Assembly (NCBI GenBank): GCA_964393615.1
Contig: CAYMUR010000106.1
Location: 1-15,488 of the forward strand
Direction: 5' to 3'
Length of the DNA stretch: 15,488 nt
Origin: CAYMUR01 sp964393615
GTDB lineage: Bacteria; Planctomycetota; Planctomycetia; Pirellulales; Pirellulaceae
Shown here: positions 14,688-15,488 of the stretch, one piece after another
How the letters are laid out: every line of letters begins with the position of its first letter
Position numbering within the stretch: the first letter of the stretch is position 1
Made by a program: the position numbers and the translations under genes
The notes under the pieces: model-generated
Databases searched by the model: none
Seen by the model: the letters and a program-made list of their open reading frames with translations, nothing else
Told to the model about the DNA's origin: nothing

Positions 14688-15488
14688 TCAGAGCTGGTTG
14701 AGATCCGGATTAAAGGGCAAGAGGTCCGGGCTGTCAAGATTTTGATGTTCAGCCAGCAGATCCTTCAACCGGGCTACTTTGTCGGGGTTATCATCAGCCA
14801 CGTTGTTTTTCTCATAGGGGTCATTTTCCAAGTCAAAAAGCGCGAGCTGCCTGCGTTGGTTGCGAACAGGAACCACCAGCTTCCAATGGCTCTCGCGCAC
14901 GGCGAACTGATCAACGGTTCGCCAGTAAAACGACCTGGCTGGGTGGTGGTCGGTTTGTCCGGCTACCAATGGCCAGATATTCTGTCCGTCCCATTGCAGA
15001 TCTTTTTCTGCAGTGTAGCCGGTAAGCGCACAAAATGTTGGCAGCCAATCCACGATATTAACGGGATGCTTGATCGTGGTGGCGTTGAGTTGTCCCGGCC
15101 AACTGACGACCGTTGGAACACGTATGCCGCCTTCATAGACTTGACCTTTCCAGCCGCGTAAGGGTCGGTTGTCGGCAAGAACTGGACAATGTATGTACTG
15201 TCCGGGATATCTTCCTGTTGGTCGCCATCTTTTTTGTCCTCCATTGTCCGAGGTGAATACGACCAGCGTACGTTCACGTTGGCCAGTTTGGTCCAGCGCC
15301 GCCAGGATACGTCCGATTGCATCGTCCATGTGTGTCGCACACGCAGCAAAATGTCTGCGGGATGCTGCTTTGAATTTTCCCTCGGTGTGGTAGCCGATAT
15401 TTTTGGATTTTACCACACGCCCGGGACCAGCGTGGCGGGTACGCGCGCCACGTACGCGTCCCACTGCGCGCCGTACCGCTCGGCGAGG
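14688..15488 (-). CDS. Sulfatase, C-terminal part only
   Basis: The frame, open to the right edge, encodes the C-terminal half of a type I sulfatase of the arylsulfatase A-like group that is abundant in planctomycetes. Recognisable blocks are HMDDAIGRILAALDQTG, then LVVFTSDNGGQ (metal-site Asp-Asn), then RPLRGWKGQVYEGGIRVP with the conserved Lys, then VNIVDWLPTFCALTG, and the tail block LFDLENDPYEKNNVAD. The catalytic Cys/Ser-x-Pro-x-Arg formylglycine motif would lie in the missing N-terminal half. The sulfatase-like sequence begins at about 15410 (KSKNIGYHTEGKF); beyond that this frame gives Arg-rich residues unlike any sulfatase, and a different frame looks coding. So the gene is broken or artificially joined at about 15412, not merely cut by the window edge. 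Substrate is unknown. It is convergent with the surface-protein gene. Confidence 0.85.
   Translation of the reverse strand, partial: PRRAVRRAVGRVRGARTRHAGPGRVVKSKNIGYHTEGKFKAASRRHFAACATHMDDAIGRILAALDQTGQRERTLVVFTSDNGGQKRWRPTGRYPGQYIHCPVLADNRPLRGWKGQVYEGGIRVPTVVSWPGQLNATTIKHPVNIVDWLPTFCALTGYTAEKDLQWDGQNIWPLVAGQTDHHPARSFYWRTVDQFAVRESHWKLVVPVRNQRRQLALFDLENDPYEKNNVADDNPDKVARLKDLLAEHQNLDSPDLLPFNPDLNQL
15410..15487 (-). CDS. C-terminal end of an ICMT/phospholipid methyltransferase-like protein
   Basis: The last 25 codons before a TAA at 15412-15410 read as LAERYGAQWDAYVARVP followed by a short tail ending PGVW. That matches the usual C-terminus of isoprenylcysteine carboxyl methyltransferase/PEMT-like membrane methyltransferases, where an (F/Y)G-x-x-(W/Y)-x-x-Y-x-x-R-V-P block precedes the stop. 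It overlaps the extended sulfatase frame in a different phase. The stretch 15413-15488 has 59 G/C of 76, against 38 of 80 in the preceding 15331-15410. Only the tail is present, so the family call is tentative. The gene appears to come from a GC-rich genome different from the rest of the window. Confidence 0.45.
   Translation of the reverse strand, partial: LAERYGAQWDAYVARVPATLVPGVW

Overview
The window looks like chromosomal DNA of a Planctomycetota bacterium, most likely a marine Pirellulales-type lineage. The evidence is a set of families that are expanded there: a DUF1549/DUF1553 (PSD1-like) protein, its usual partner DUF1501 with a Tat signal, a TIGR03032 protein, a sulfatase, and a large FG-GAP surface protein ending in a dockerin-like module and a PEP-CTERM tail. 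By eye the base composition is about 50% GC throughout, except the last ~75 bases, which are abruptly GC-rich (59 of 76 by hand count).

Layout. 1-331 has no intact gene, only short interrupted frames on the minus strand. 332-913 (-) is an HD-domain phosphohydrolase with a TTG start and a strong Shine-Dalgarno. 914-1373 is a divergent intergenic region. 1374-5067 (+) holds the DUF1549/DUF1553 and DUF1501 pair. 5225-7174 (-) is a secreted glycoside hydrolase that I place near GH101/GH129, with a 17-bp tandem repeat upstream of its start. 7328-7847 is a long stretch without a convincing gene. 7848-9736 (+) is a tandem pair of SPFH/Band 7 membrane proteins spaced 14 bp apart. 10043-11125 (+) is a TIGR03032 protein. 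11388-14447 (+) is the FG-GAP/beta-strand-repeat/dockerin/PEP-CTERM protein, followed by a tiny secreted peptide frame. 14688 to the right edge (-) is the C-terminal half of a sulfatase.

How the genes may work together. DUF1549/DUF1501 pairs, glycosidases and sulfatases are the recurrent components of planctomycete loci for breaking down complex, often sulfated, glycans. The glycosidase here, if GH101/GH129-like, would act on alpha-linked GalNAc or similar sugars, and the sulfatase could desulfate the same material. The SPFH pair is a membrane-scaffold module of HflK/HflC type. The surface protein carries two modules often linked to protein attachment or sorting. The linkage to one substrate is inference; gene orientations alternate, so this is not one operon.

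The most important oddity is at the right edge. The sulfatase reading frame loses its expected sequence at about 15412. The last 78 bases instead encode, in another frame, what looks like the C-terminus of an isoprenylcysteine/phospholipid methyltransferase from a GC-rich genome. This points to an assembly or amplification chimera, or less likely to a recent recombination breakpoint. I do not see a clearly new defence or mobile system here; there is no CRISPR array, tRNA, rRNA, insertion sequence or transposase that I can support.
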